Assembly: GCA_025936115.1 (NCBI GenBank)
Contig: JAICTZ010000003.1
Coordinates: 248,001-312,000 of the forward strand
Source: Polyangiaceae bacterium
Lineage (GTDB): Bacteria > Myxococcota_A > Polyangia > Polyangiales > Polyangiaceae
DNA: 64,000 bases
Reading direction: 5' to 3'
Numbering within the stretch: position 1 is the stretch's first letter; each line of letters opens with the position of its first letter. A program made the translations under genes and the position numbers. Of this stretch, positions 29,879 to 41,151 are shown piece by piece. The notes below the pieces were generated by a model. That model was given only the letters and a program-made list of their open reading frames with translations, had not been told where the DNA came from and ran no database searches.

Positions 29879-32653
29879 GTGCGCCCCCTTCTCTCGGTTC
29901 TTCTCGCCGTTCTCACTCTGTTGAGCGCGGGACGCCTCCTGGCACAAGGAACGCCGCCAGCGGGCACGGCGGCGAGCGCGCAACCGCCGAAGCCGAAAGC
30001 GCCGAAACACGCTGCGAAGAAGAGAGGTCACAGCAAGGCCACGCCCGCAAAGCCCGCGGACGACGACGCTCCGGAAGACGACACGAGCGGCGCCGAGCCC
30101 GCGGCGAGCACGCCGGCGCACGGCGCCAAAGACGACGCCGCGAAAGGCGCCGCTCCGACGAACGCCGCGACACCGAGCGGCGCCGCGACACCGAGCGGCG
30201 CCGCGACACCGAGCGGCGCCGCCGCGGGCGACAAGAGCGCCGCCTCCACGGAAGAGGAAACGCCGGCGCCCTCCACCGCGATTCCGCCGGGCGAAGCCGA
30301 GCTCGCCGAGGGCATGACGATCCGCGCCATCGAGGTCGCGGGCAACCGGCGCGTGACGGCCGAGGACGTGCGTACCTACCTAAAGGAGCGCGTCGGCATG
30401 TCGTTTTCGGCCGAGGCGCTCACCGAGGACGTGCGCGAGCTCTACGGCTCCGGCTTCTTCGACGATATCGAGGTGGATCTCGTACGCGGCGACGACGGCG
30501 TGCGGCTCCGCTTCCTCGTGCGCGAACGGCCGAGCATCGCGAAGGTGAGCTTCGAGGGAAACCAAGAGATCGACAACGACGATCTCAAAGAGGGCATCGA
30601 GCTCAAGGAAGCGACGGTCTTGAGCCAGCCGGCCATTCGCCGCAGCGTCCAGAAGATCCGCGACATGTACGCGGAGAAGGGCTTCTTCCTCGCGGAGGCG
30701 ACGAGCTCGATCATCCCGATGCGCGACGGCGAGGTCGAGGTGAAGTTCAAGATCACCGAGCACGATCAGGTGAGCGTGCGGCGGGTGACGTTCATCGGCA
30801 ACGAGCACCTCTCGACGGAAGAGCTCCGCTCGCTGATGTTCACGGGCAACTCGGGCTTCTTCTTGTTCGGCTCGGGCGGACCGTTCCGGCAGGACGCCTT
30901 CGAGCGCGACGTCGCGGTTTTGAGCGCGCTTTACTACGACCGCGGCTTTCTCTCGGTATCGATCGGCACGCCGCGCATCATGCTCACGCCCGATCGCAGC
31001 GGCATCGAGGTGTCGATCACGATCGACGAAGGCCCGCGCTATCGCATCCGGCAGCTGCGCGTGTACGAGCGGGGCGCGGACGGCAAGGAGGTCGAGCCGA
31101 TCGACGGGCGCCGCAACTTGCGCATGATGGTGCGCGCCAAATCGGGCGATTGGTTCAACCGCGCCGAGCTGCTCGAGGATTTGCAAGCCGTACGCACGCT
31201 GTACCGCGACCACGGCTACGCCAGCGTCGACGCGATGCCGCAGACGAACCTCGATCCCGCGACGCAGGAAGTGGACGTGATCGTGCCCGTCGAGCGCGGG
31301 CCGCTCGTCCACTTCGACCGCATCGAAATACGCGGCAACACCAAGACGCGTGACAAGGTGATCCGGCGCGAGCTCGAGATCACCGAGGGCGACCAGTTCA
31401 GCGAGAGCAAGCTCGAGCGCTCACGCAAGCGCATCAACGCGCTCGGCTACTTCGAGCGCGTCGACGTTTCGACCGAGCAGGGTGCGACGCCCGACAAGAT
31501 GAACGTCTACATCGAGGTAGGCGAGCGTCCGACCGGCACCTTCCAGGTCGGCGCCGGCTTCTCGAGCATCGAAAACTTCATCCTGACGGCGCAGGTGCAG
31601 CAAGCCAACCTGTTCGGCAACGGGCAGTCCTTGTCGCTGCAAATCCAGTGGAGCGGCCTCAGGCAGCTCGCCAATATCCGCTTTTTCGAGCCCTACCTGC
31701 TCGACAGCCCCTTCAGCGCCAGCATCGACCTTTACGACCAGCTGCGCGCCTACGTCGATTTCTCGCAATCGAGCATCGGCGGCGCGCTCACCATCGGCTA
31801 CCCGCTGCTCGAGCCCGAGCTCTACGCCTACCTCACGTACACGGCGGAACAAGATCAGGTCTCGACGCAGCAGACCTCGACGCTGCTCGGCACCTCGACA
31901 CGCGTGAGCGTGTTCCGCAGCCTGCCGCTCGCGAACCTGTTCAACGACGGCTTCACGTCGAGCATTCGGCCGAGCCTCACCTACGACACGCGCGACAATC
32001 GGCTCTTTCCGACGGCGGGCATCTACGTCTCGGCGTCGTCCGAATTCGCGAGCTCCGCGCTCGGCTCGACCAACGAGTTTCTGCGCCACCGCGTCACCGG
32101 CCGCTTCTACTACCCGCTCGGTAAAGGCTTCGTCTTGAAGCTCAACACGGAGTTCGGCCTCGTCACGAGCCCGTCGGCGGAGGGCGTGCCGATCTTCGCG
32201 CGCTTCTTCCTCGGCGGCATCTTCGACGTGCGCGGGTTCCTCTACCGCTCGATCGGGCCGCGCGTCGGGCTCACGGCCTCGACCGATCCGAACAGCATCC
32301 CGATCCCGAACGGCGCGCCGATCGGCGGCAACATGCAGTACTACCAAAACCTCGAGCTCGAGGTGCCGATCGTGGACGCCGTGGGCCTGCGCGGCGTGGT
32401 CTTCACCGACGCCGGCAATGCCTGGAACCTCGAGAGCAATTATTGCAAAGCGAGCCAGGCAATTCGCTACGCCGCCATCAACCCCTGCTTCAACGGCTGG
32501 GACAGCCTGTCCACGCTGCGCACCTCCTGGGGCTTCGGTTTCCGCTGGTTCTCGCCGCTCGGCCCGCTCCGCTTCGAGTGGGGCTTCCCGTTCAAACCCC
32601 TGCCCTACGAACAGCCGAGCGTCTTCGAATTCACCATCGGCAACTTCTTCTGA
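29879..32653 (+). CDS. bamA: Outer membrane protein assembly factor BamA
   Basis: Inserts beta-barrel proteins into the outer membrane. From GTG at 29879 the protein has 924 residues with a conventional signal peptide (RPLLSVLLAVLTLLSAGRLL, then AQG). TTG at 29813 is an alternative but would put 22 residues ahead of the signal. A low-complexity Ala/Lys/Pro linker of about 110 residues follows, unusual for BamA and carrying an 18-bp tandem repeat. Then come five POTRA-like units (starting TIRAIEVAGNRRVTAEDVR) and the 16-strand barrel, including the conserved DVRGF loop motif and a C-terminal strand ending in Phe (FEFTIGNFF). It is followed 42 nt later by a tail-anchored protein gene. Confidence 0.95.
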   Translation: MRPLLSVLLAVLTLLSAGRLLAQGTPPAGTAASAQPPKPKAPKHAAKKRGHSKATPAKPADDDAPEDDTSGAEPAASTPAHGAKDDAAKGAAPTNAATPSGAATPSGAATPSGAAAGDKSAASTEEETPAPSTAIPPGEAELAEGMTIRAIEVAGNRRVTAEDVRTYLKERVGMSFSAEALTEDVRELYGSGFFDDIEVDLVRGDDGVRLRFLVRERPSIAKVSFEGNQEIDNDDLKEGIELKEATVLSQPAIRRSVQKIRDMYAEKGFFLAEATSSIIPMRDGEVEVKFKITEHDQVSVRRVTFIGNEHLSTEELRSLMFTGNSGFFLFGSGGPFRQDAFERDVAVLSALYYDRGFLSVSIGTPRIMLTPDRSGIEVSITIDEGPRYRIRQLRVYERGADGKEVEPIDGRRNLRMMVRAKSGDWFNRAELLEDLQAVRTLYRDHGYASVDAMPQTNLDPATQEVDVIVPVERGPLVHFDRIEIRGNTKTRDKVIRRELEITEGDQFSESKLERSRKRINALGYFERVDVSTEQGATPDKMNVYIEVGERPTGTFQVGAGFSSIENFILTAQVQQANLFGNGQSLSLQIQWSGLRQLANIRFFEPYLLDSPFSASIDLYDQLRAYVDFSQSSIGGALTIGYPLLEPELYAYLTYTAEQDQVSTQQTSTLLGTSTRVSVFRSLPLANLFNDGFTSSIRPSLTYDTRDNRLFPTAGIYVSASSEFASSALGSTNEFLRHRVTGRFYYPLGKGFVLKLNTEFGLVTSPSAEGVPIFARFFLGGIFDVRGFLYRSIGPRVGLTASTDPNSIPIPNGAPIGGNMQYYQNLELEVPIVDAVGLRGVVFTDAGNAWNLESNYCKASQAIRYAAINPCFNGWDSLSTLRTSWGFGFRWFSPLGPLRFEWGFPFKPLPYEQPSVFEFTIGNFF
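30163..30216 (+). repeat. Three perfect 18-bp tandem repeats in bamA linker
   Basis: The unit cgccgcgacaccgagcgg occurs three times head to tail, coding AATPSG repeats between the signal peptide and the first POTRA domain. Copy number could change without a frameshift. Confidence 0.95.
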
Positions 32654-32695
32654 TTCGCTCCGCTGCGTGCCGGCGCTAGGCTCCCGGTGTCAACC

Positions 32696-33079
32696 ATGTC
32701 CGACTCGAGCCGCGATGACGCCCCGACCACGCCGCCCGTGGCGATTCGGCCGGGACGGGCCGAGCCAGTGAGCGGGCTACGGAGCGAACACGCGCGCGAC
32801 GACACGCGCGACACCGATCTCACGCTCGAGGAGCACGCTCCCGCGGAAAATCCCGACACGCTCATGTCGGTGCCCAAGCCCGCGCTCCACGCCGACTTCC
32901 CGCTCGAGACGCGCATCCGTGAGCTCGAGGAACGCTTCCAGACACTCGAGGCACGCTTGGTCCAAGCCGAGCGTTCGCGCGAGCTCCAGGGCGGGGCGCG
33001 CGCGACGCCGTGGTGGTTTTGGCTCCTGTTTCTCGTGGGACTCGCCGTGACCTGGCAGCTGCTCGAGCTCACGCATTAA
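32696..33079 (+). CDS. Tail-anchored coiled-coil membrane protein
   Basis: A 127-residue protein of unknown function. The N-terminal half is polar and probably disordered. It is followed by a short coiled coil (LETRIRELEERFQTLEARL) and one C-terminal membrane segment, WWFWLLFLVGLAVTWQLLEL, with only a few residues after it. This is the topology of a tail-anchored inner-membrane protein with the coiled coil in the cytoplasm. ATG at 32696 is chosen; an in-frame GTG at 32687 is possible. It may be co-transcribed with bamA, 42 nt upstream. Confidence 0.72.
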   Translation: MSDSSRDDAPTTPPVAIRPGRAEPVSGLRSEHARDDTRDTDLTLEEHAPAENPDTLMSVPKPALHADFPLETRIRELEERFQTLEARLVQAERSRELQGGARATPWWFWLLFLVGLAVTWQLLELTH

Positions 33080-33091
33080 GCTCGCGAATTC

Positions 33092-33121
33092 CTTCACTAA
33101 TTAATCGCACTCTACGGAGTG
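33092..33121 (+). promoter_or_regulatory. AT-rich patch and small hairpin upstream of gyrA
   Basis: The 105-nt gap before gyrA contains the AT-rich stretch ttcactaattaatcg followed by cactc-tacg-gagtg, a five-bp hairpin at 33108-33121. Such an AT-rich patch stands out in this genome and is a likely promoter area, but no convincing pair of promoter boxes was found. Confidence 0.25.
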
Positions 33122-33184
33122 TCCAGCGGGTTGAGGCAGGGGGCGTCCCGAGGTACGTCAGGGGCCGCGCGCACGTAATTCCAA

Positions 33185-35876
<2,692 letters not shown>

Positions 35877-35899
<23 letters not shown>

Positions 35900-36803
35900 C
35901 GGCCGAAAGCCGCTGGGGCGCGCTGTCGCAGCGGCCAAGCCTGCGCCGAAACGCGCGCGGGTCGTGATTTCGGTCAAGCCGGCCGGCAAGCACGCGACGC
36001 GCGTCGCCGCGGGCAAGCCCGTGACGGGCGCGCGCGCGGTAATCGTCGAAAAACGCGGCACGCAGGCCCGGCCGACCCCACCAAAAAAGGCGAGCGCCAC
36101 GCGCGGCGCGAAGACGAAGCCGGGAGTGGCCGCCGAGCCGCTCGCGCCGCGTGCGGTGTTCCGAAAGCTCTCCGCGTACCACGCCGACGCGCACTGCGAG
36201 CTCGACCACCGCTCACCCTTCGAGCTCATCGTCGCGACCGTGGTCTCGGCGCAGAGCACCGACGTGGCCGTCAATCAGGTCACGCCCGAGCTCTTCCGCC
36301 GCTGGCCCACGCCGGCGGTGCTCGCGAGCGCGGACCCGGGCGACGTCGAGCGCGTGATCTTACGCACGGGCTTTTTTCGGCAGAAGACCAAATCGATTCA
36401 AGAGCTCGCTCGCAAGCTCGTCGCCGAGCACGGCGGCGAAGTACCGCGGACGCTGGCCGAGCTCGTGAAGCTTCCAGGCGTCGGCCGCAAGACCGCGAAC
36501 GTCGTGCTCGGCGTCGCGTTCGGCACGCCCGAAGGCGTCGTGGTGGACACCCACGTGCAGCGGCTGAGCCAGCGGCTCGGCTGGACGCGACATCAGGAGC
36601 CGCTCGAAATCGAGCAGGATCTGATGCGCGAGTTTCCGCGCGACGATTGGGACGCCATCGGTCACGTCCTCATCTTCCACGGTCGCCGCATCTGCACGGC
36701 GCGCAAACCCGCGTGCGCGAGCTGCCCCGTCGCGGCGCACTGTCCCTCGGCGTTCCGCGCGGAGAACGTCGGGCGCAAGCCCACGCGCTCGCGCCCGAGT
36801 TAG
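35877..36803 (+). CDS. nth: Endonuclease III (DNA glycosylase/AP lyase)
   Basis: Base-excision repair enzyme for oxidised pyrimidines. The helix-hairpin-helix reads [14 protein letters not shown] and carries the catalytic Lys, and the catalytic Asp is in [10 protein letters not shown]. The iron-sulfur cluster ligands have the exact C-x6-C-x2-C-x5-C spacing in [20 protein letters not shown] at 35877 gives 308 residues with a basic Ala/Lys/Arg-rich N-terminal extension of about 80 residues before the conserved core ([17 protein letters not shown]). The start overlaps the gyrA end by 23 nt, so the two are probably co-expressed. It is convergent with accC. Confidence 0.94.
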
Positions 36804-36815
36804 CGGCGTCGCCGT

Positions 36816-38165
36816 CTAGCTACGGCCCTTGGCCATCAGCTGCTCGACCGTGCGGGTCGTCATGCGACCTTCGCGCACCTCGGGCAGGTCGAGCAGGCGC
36901 TTGTGCAAGTCGATGTTCGTGCGGATGCCGCCGATGATGAACTCGTCGAGGGCGCGGCGCATGCGACGGAGGGCGTGCTCGCGCGTGGGCGCGTGCGCGA
37001 TGATCTTCGCCAACAACGAGTCGTACTGGGAAGGCACGGTCCAACCGCCGAACACGCCCGAATCGACGCGGATGCCGATGCCACCCGGAGGGTGATATTC
37101 GGTGATGCGCCCGGGCCACGGAGCGAACGTCACCGGATCCTCGGCCAGGATGCGGCATTCGATCGCCGCGCCGCGGAAGCGCCACGGGCGCGTGTCGGGG
37201 ATGTCGAGCTTCTCGCCCGCGGCAGCGCGGATTTGTTCGACGACGAGATCGAGCCCGGTCGTCATCTCCGTCACGGGATGCTCCACCTGCACGCGGGTGT
37301 TCATCTCCATGAAGTAGAGCTTGCCGTCGTCGTCCATCAAGAACTCGAGCGTGCCGAGCGACGTGTAGCCGGTCTCACGCACGGCCTCGCGGATGCGCTC
37401 CGCCATCTCGGCGCGGAGCTCGTCGGTCATGTTGGGGCTCGGCGCCTCCTCGACGAGCTTCTGGTTGCGGCGCTGGAGCGAGCACTCGCGCTCGCCGAGC
37501 GTCCAGACTTGGCCGTGCGAGTCGGCGAGCGCTTGGAACTCGATGTGCCTCGGCCGCTCGATGAAGCGTTCGAGGTAGAGCTCCGGGTTCTTGAAAGCGC
37601 TCATCGACTCGGCGGTCGCCGATTCGAAGGCGCGGCGCACTTCTTCCCGCGTGCGCACGACGCGCATGCCGCGGCCGCCGCCGCCGCCGCGCGCCTTGAT
37701 CATCACGGGGAAACCGACGCGCGCGGCTTCGGACTCCGCGTGATCGGCGTCGCGAAGCGCTTCGCTGCCGACGAGCAGCGGAAGGTTGAAGCGCTTGGCG
37801 GTCTCGCGCGCGCGGAGCTTGTCGCCCCAGAGCGCCATCACGTCCGACTTCGGACCGATGAAGCCGAGCTTGCAGCCCTCGACGATGCGCGCGAACTCGA
37901 CGCTCTCGGAGAGGAAGCCGTAGCCCGGGTGAATGGCGTCGGCGGCCGTGATTTCCGCGGCGCTGATCAGGGCCGGAATGTTGAGGTAGCTCTGCGTCGA
38001 GGGCGGCGGACCGATGCAGACCGCCTCGTCGGCGAAGCGCACGTGGAGCGCGCCCGCGTCGGCCTCGGAGTGCACGGCGACCGTCGCGATACCGAGCTCG
38101 CGGCAGGCGCGAATGACGCGGATGGCGATCTCGCCGCGGTTCGCGATCAGGACTTTTTTGAACAA
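36816..38165 (-). CDS. accC: Acetyl-CoA carboxylase biotin carboxylase subunit
   Basis: ATP-dependent carboxylation of the biotin on AccB, first half-reaction of malonyl-CoA formation. The 449-residue protein starts FKKVLIANRGEIAIRVIRA, contains HPGYGFLSES, the glycine-rich ATP lid KARGGGGGRGM and the catalytic region MEMNTRVQVEHPVTE. The start codon is TTG at 38165; no better start exists. It is the last gene of the roadblock-accB-accC unit, 26 nt after accB. The two carboxyltransferase subunits are not in the window. Confidence 0.96.
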   Translation of the reverse strand: MFKKVLIANRGEIAIRVIRACRELGIATVAVHSEADAGALHVRFADEAVCIGPPPSTQSYLNIPALISAAEITAADAIHPGYGFLSESVEFARIVEGCKLGFIGPKSDVMALWGDKLRARETAKRFNLPLLVGSEALRDADHAESEAARVGFPVMIKARGGGGGRGMRVVRTREEVRRAFESATAESMSAFKNPELYLERFIERPRHIEFQALADSHGQVWTLGERECSLQRRNQKLVEEAPSPNMTDELRAEMAERIREAVRETGYTSLGTLEFLMDDDGKLYFMEMNTRVQVEHPVTEMTTGLDLVVEQIRAAAGEKLDIPDTRPWRFRGAAIECRILAEDPVTFAPWPGRITEYHPPGGIGIRVDSGVFGGWTVPSQYDSLLAKIIAHAPTREHALRRMRRALDEFIIGGIRTNIDLHKRLLDLPEVREGRMTTRTVEQLMAKGRS

Positions 38166-38191
38166 GGGCCCGTTCCTAGCCTGGAGTTGGC

Positions 38192-38647
38192 CTACGGCGC
38201 CTTGCGGATCATGAAGAGCTTCTGGCCGTACTCGACGCTCTTGCCGTTCTCGACCAGGATTTCGGCGACCGTGCCGGCAAGCTCGGCTTCGATCTCGTTC
38301 ATCAGCTTCATGGCTTCGACGATGCAGAGCGTCTGGCCCTTCTTCACGCTGCTGCCGACCTCGACGAAGTTCGCCGATTCGGGCGACGCAGCGCGGTAAA
38401 AGGTCCCGACGAAGGGGGAGGTGATCGCGACGAGATCCTCGGCCGGCGCAGCTGCCACGGTGGGCTTGGCCTCGACGGCGGCGACGGGCGAGCTGACCGG
38501 TGCGCGCGCGGCGACGGCGGACACGGCCGCGCCGCGTGGGAATGCGATTTTCAGGCGGAGCTTGTCGTCTTCGTACTCGAATTCGGAGGCGCCGCCGGCG
38601 TCCAGCGTGCGAAGCAAAGACTCGAGCTGTGAGAGTGTGAGCTGCAT
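38192..38647 (-). CDS. accB: Biotin carboxyl carrier protein of acetyl-CoA carboxylase
   Basis: Carries the carboxylated biotin between AccC and carboxyltransferase. In the 151-residue protein the biotinylated Lys is K114 in VEAMKLMNEIEAELAG, and the protruding-thumb region SPFVGTFYRAASPES is present. An Ala/Val/Pro linker separates this from the N-terminal helix MQLTLSQLESLLRTLD. ATG at 38647 is preferred over an upstream in-frame GTG at 38668. It follows the roadblock gene by 50 nt and precedes accC by 26 nt. Confidence 0.96.
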   Translation of the reverse strand: MQLTLSQLESLLRTLDAGGASEFEYEDDKLRLKIAFPRGAAVSAVAARAPVSSPVAAVEAKPTVAAAPAEDLVAITSPFVGTFYRAASPESANFVEVGSSVKKGQTLCIVEAMKLMNEIEAELAGTVAEILVENGKSVEYGQKLFMIRKAP

Positions 38648-38697
38648 GAGATGTTCTTGAAAGAGCACGGCGCCCGGGGACGCCGCGCGGTCACGCG

Positions 38698-39060
38698 CTA
38701 CGTTGCGAGCTCTTGAGCGAGCTTCGGCGCGAGCACGCGCAGCAAAAATCGACTTTTACCGAGATTGCCCTCGGGCTCCATAGCGACGGCGACGAAGTAG
38801 CTCTGATTGATGACGCGGATCAAGGTCATCATCTTGTCGCTACGAAAGGAGACCTCGCTCGTCTGGCCGGCCTCGAGCATCTCGCTCGCGCGCTGGATGG
38901 CCTTGACGACGACGCTCACCTCCGCCCCGACGACTTCGATATCGAAAGCCGCACCCGGACGGGTGAAGCTCTCGAGCGGGATGCCCTCGAAGTCCATCAA
39001 GAGGCCGGCGATACCTCCCTCCGTGCCTTCGACCACGCTCTGCAGGGCCTCTCTAAACAT
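38698..39060 (-). CDS. Roadblock/LC7 domain protein
   Basis: A single-domain protein of 120 residues: helix FREALQSVVEGTEGGIAGLL, strand pair FEGIPLESF, the middle VVGAEVSVVVKAIQRASEML and the last strands RVINQSYFVAVAM. In bacteria such proteins (for example MglB in Myxococcus) act as partners or GAPs of small Ras-like GTPases. No GTPase gene is nearby. It heads a likely operon with accB and accC, which would link its level to fatty-acid precursor supply. The ATG at 39060 lies just after a possible promoter, leaving almost no leader. Confidence 0.87.
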   Translation of the reverse strand: MFREALQSVVEGTEGGIAGLLMDFEGIPLESFTRPGAAFDIEVVGAEVSVVVKAIQRASEMLEAGQTSEVSFRSDKMMTLIRVINQSYFVAVAMEPEGNLGKSRFLLRVLAPKLAQELAT

Positions 39061-39066
39061 CCCGCG

Positions 39067-39095
39067 AGGTTAGCCGGTTTTACGCCTTCCGTGAA
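39067..39095 (-). promoter_or_regulatory. Possible sigma70-type promoter of roadblock-accB-accC
   Basis: On the minus strand TTCACG (39090-39095) and TAACCT (39067-39072) are 17 bases apart. Transcription would start within a base or two of the ATG at 39060, implying a nearly leaderless mRNA. The boxes are weak matches (4/6 and 3/6). Confidence 0.3.
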
Positions 39096-39239
39096 TTTTC
39101 TCCGCGCTCGAGCATGCTGTTAAACGTGAGGGCCGCGACGGCTGTCCGGCCTATCGGCCGAGGCCGCCCGCGAGCTCCAGGCTATTGCCGCCGCGCGATG
39201 ACTGAGCGATGGCCTGTCCTTGGCGGCCGTCCGCGCGCC

Positions 39240-39268
39240 TTGACCCGGCTCTTGCCGAGCAGGTACCT
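39240..39268 (+). promoter_or_regulatory. Possible promoter upstream of the aconitase-like gene
   Basis: TTGACC at 39240-39245 and GTACCT at 39263-39268 are separated by 17 bases, about 80 nt before the ATG at 39348. The -35 match is good, the -10 match poor. It lies in the 287-nt divergent region 39061-39347, which otherwise shows nothing recognisable. Confidence 0.25.
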
Positions 39269-39347
39269 TCCCGCTCCCGCCCGGCTTTTCGGTCGGAAGA
39301 TTGCTTCGAGGAAGATGCGCGCGCGCGCAGGGGATCCGCCCCGCACC

Positions 39348-41129
39348 ATGACCCAAAAGATCCTCGCCGGACGGGCTGAGGATCCGAGTCTTTCGAGCGA
39401 TCTGCTTCGCGTGAAGATCGACCAGGTCGTGCTTTCGCGCGAACCGGAGCGAGCACTCTCGGAGGCGTTACTCGCGGGCAGTCGCAAGTTCGCCGTGGAG
39501 GTCGCGGTCGCTTACGACTCGCGCTGCATCACGCGCGCGGGCGACGCACCGAACCCGAGTGCACAGCGCGCTTATCGTGACGCGCTCGGTCTCGGCCTTT
39601 TGCTCGCACGCCCGGGCATCGGGTTTCCGGCGGCGGTGCACCTCGAGCGCTTCGGTAGTCCGGCGCGCCTCGCCGTCACGGACGACCCACGGCTCGCCTC
39701 GGTGGGCGGAGCCGGCATGCTCACGCTCGTCGCGCCGCCAGCGCAGCTCGCCGAGGCGCTCGCGACCGGCAGCGTTTGGATACGTCGCCCGCGCAGCATT
39801 CAAGTGTTGCTCTCCGGGCGCGTGCGACCGTTCGTGTGCGTGCGCGACGTGGGGCTCGAGCTCTTGCGCCGCGGTTTGCGCGAGGCCGTGCATCGCGTCG
39901 ATGCGGAGCACGGCGCGCCGATCGTGATCGAATTCGCGGGACCGAGCGCCCGGCTCCTCTCGGTCGCCGAACGCGCCGTGCTCGCCGCGATGGCGCCGCA
40001 ACTCGGGGCCGCCGCCGCCGTCTTCGTGAGCGACGAAAAGACGGAGGTCTATCTCCGCGATCAGCGACGCTCGAAGGCGCACCGCGGGCTCTCGCCCGAT
40101 CCCGGCGCCCCGTGCGAGGACGCCATCAGCGTCGACCTATCCGCGGTCGATCCCCTCGTGCTCGACGAAGAAGGCGTCGTGCGCCAAGTGCGCGAGCTCG
40201 CCGACAGCCCCGTCACGCAGGTCATCCTCGGCGGCGACTCGGGCGCTTCCCTCCGCGATCTGCTCGCGGCAGCGGCGCTGCTCAAGAGCAAGCGCGTGCC
40301 GCCCCGACTCGATTTCCTCGTGGCGCCCTCGTCGCGCCAAACGCTCGAGGTGCTGGCGCAGTCCGGCGCGCTCGTCGACCTGATCGCCACCGGCGCCCGC
40401 ATCGTGGAATCGGATCCGCGGCTGCTCACGGGCGAGCTCTACCCGCCCCCACCCGGCGGCGTTTCGCTGCGCACGTTCGATCCGGAGCCGGATCAGCCGC
40501 CCATGAAGGCCGTGATCGCGTCCGCGGAAACGCTCGCTTTCGCCGTGGCCACGGGCACCGTCGGCGATCCCCGCTCGTTCAAGCGGCCCGTACGCGTGAC
40601 CGTGCCGCGCACGCTGCCGACGGACGACGTGCTCATGGTGCGCAAGACCAAGGGCAAAGGTAAGGAAGGCGACGGCTCGCGCGCGGCCCCGCTCGAAGCG
40701 CCGCCCGTGCACGGCTGGCGCACCGCGCAGACGCTCCCGCTCGTGGCCCAGCGCGGTAAACCCGAGCAGCCGAGCGCGCTACTCCTCGGCTCGCTCGACG
40801 ACGTGCGTTGGATCGCGCGCCGCGCGCCGGAGCTCTCGGGCGCCGTGCGCGTGGTGATCGCGTCGCACATCCCCGCGGGCGTCGTGGCGCTGCTCGCCGG
40901 CACGGGCATCCTCGCGCTGCGCGCCGACGCGGACGCACTGCGCGCATTGCAGAGCCAGCCGTCCCTCGGTTTGCCCGCGCCGGCCGAGTGGAACGGCAAG
41001 AGCACGATCAGCGCGTCTGCGGGTGGCAAGGCCGTCGAGCTCACGTTCCTCGCCGTGGGCGCCGAACGCGAATGGACGGCCGCGGGCAGCGCGCGCACAC
41101 AAGCCGTGGTCGCCGCGGCGAAGCGCTGA
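39348..41129 (+). CDS. Aconitase-superfamily pseudoenzyme without iron-sulfur cysteines
   Basis: A 593-residue protein that follows the aconitase/isopropylmalate-dehydratase fold from end to end but lacks the active site. The start MTQKILAGRAEDP is the usual family opening. Segment ATGSVWIRRPRSIQVLLSGR (140-159) matches the ALATGKLWFKVPETI region, and VILGGDSGASLRDLLAAA (292-309) matches VFIGSCTNSRIEDL, with the first ligand Cys replaced by Asp297. The later CxxC ligand pair is replaced around 352-360 (IVESDPRLL), and the DSHT substrate motif reads TDDPR at 111-115. The swivel domain is also present: LPTDDVL, GSLDDVRWIA and VVIASHIPAGVVALL. Only three Cys occur (60, 164, 256), none at ligand positions. 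Role unknown; a regulatory or RNA-binding job is conceivable. Confidence 0.82.
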   Translation: MTQKILAGRAEDPSLSSDLLRVKIDQVVLSREPERALSEALLAGSRKFAVEVAVAYDSRCITRAGDAPNPSAQRAYRDALGLGLLLARPGIGFPAAVHLERFGSPARLAVTDDPRLASVGGAGMLTLVAPPAQLAEALATGSVWIRRPRSIQVLLSGRVRPFVCVRDVGLELLRRGLREAVHRVDAEHGAPIVIEFAGPSARLLSVAERAVLAAMAPQLGAAAAVFVSDEKTEVYLRDQRRSKAHRGLSPDPGAPCEDAISVDLSAVDPLVLDEEGVVRQVRELADSPVTQVILGGDSGASLRDLLAAAALLKSKRVPPRLDFLVAPSSRQTLEVLAQSGALVDLIATGARIVESDPRLLTGELYPPPPGGVSLRTFDPEPDQPPMKAVIASAETLAFAVATGTVGDPRSFKRPVRVTVPRTLPTDDVLMVRKTKGKGKEGDGSRAAPLEAPPVHGWRTAQTLPLVAQRGKPEQPSALLLGSLDDVRWIARRAPELSGAVRVVIASHIPAGVVALLAGTGILALRADADALRALQSQPSLGLPAPAEWNGKSTISASAGGKAVELTFLAVGAEREWTAAGSARTQAVVAAAKR

Positions 41130-41151
41130 GCGCCGTGACCCACTCCGCGTC

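Noticed and set aside
39114..39347. Possible 78-residue N-terminal extension of the aconitase-like protein
   Set aside because: The extension is Arg/Pro-rich with no conserved pattern, while MTQKILAGRAEDP at 39348 matches the normal start of the family.
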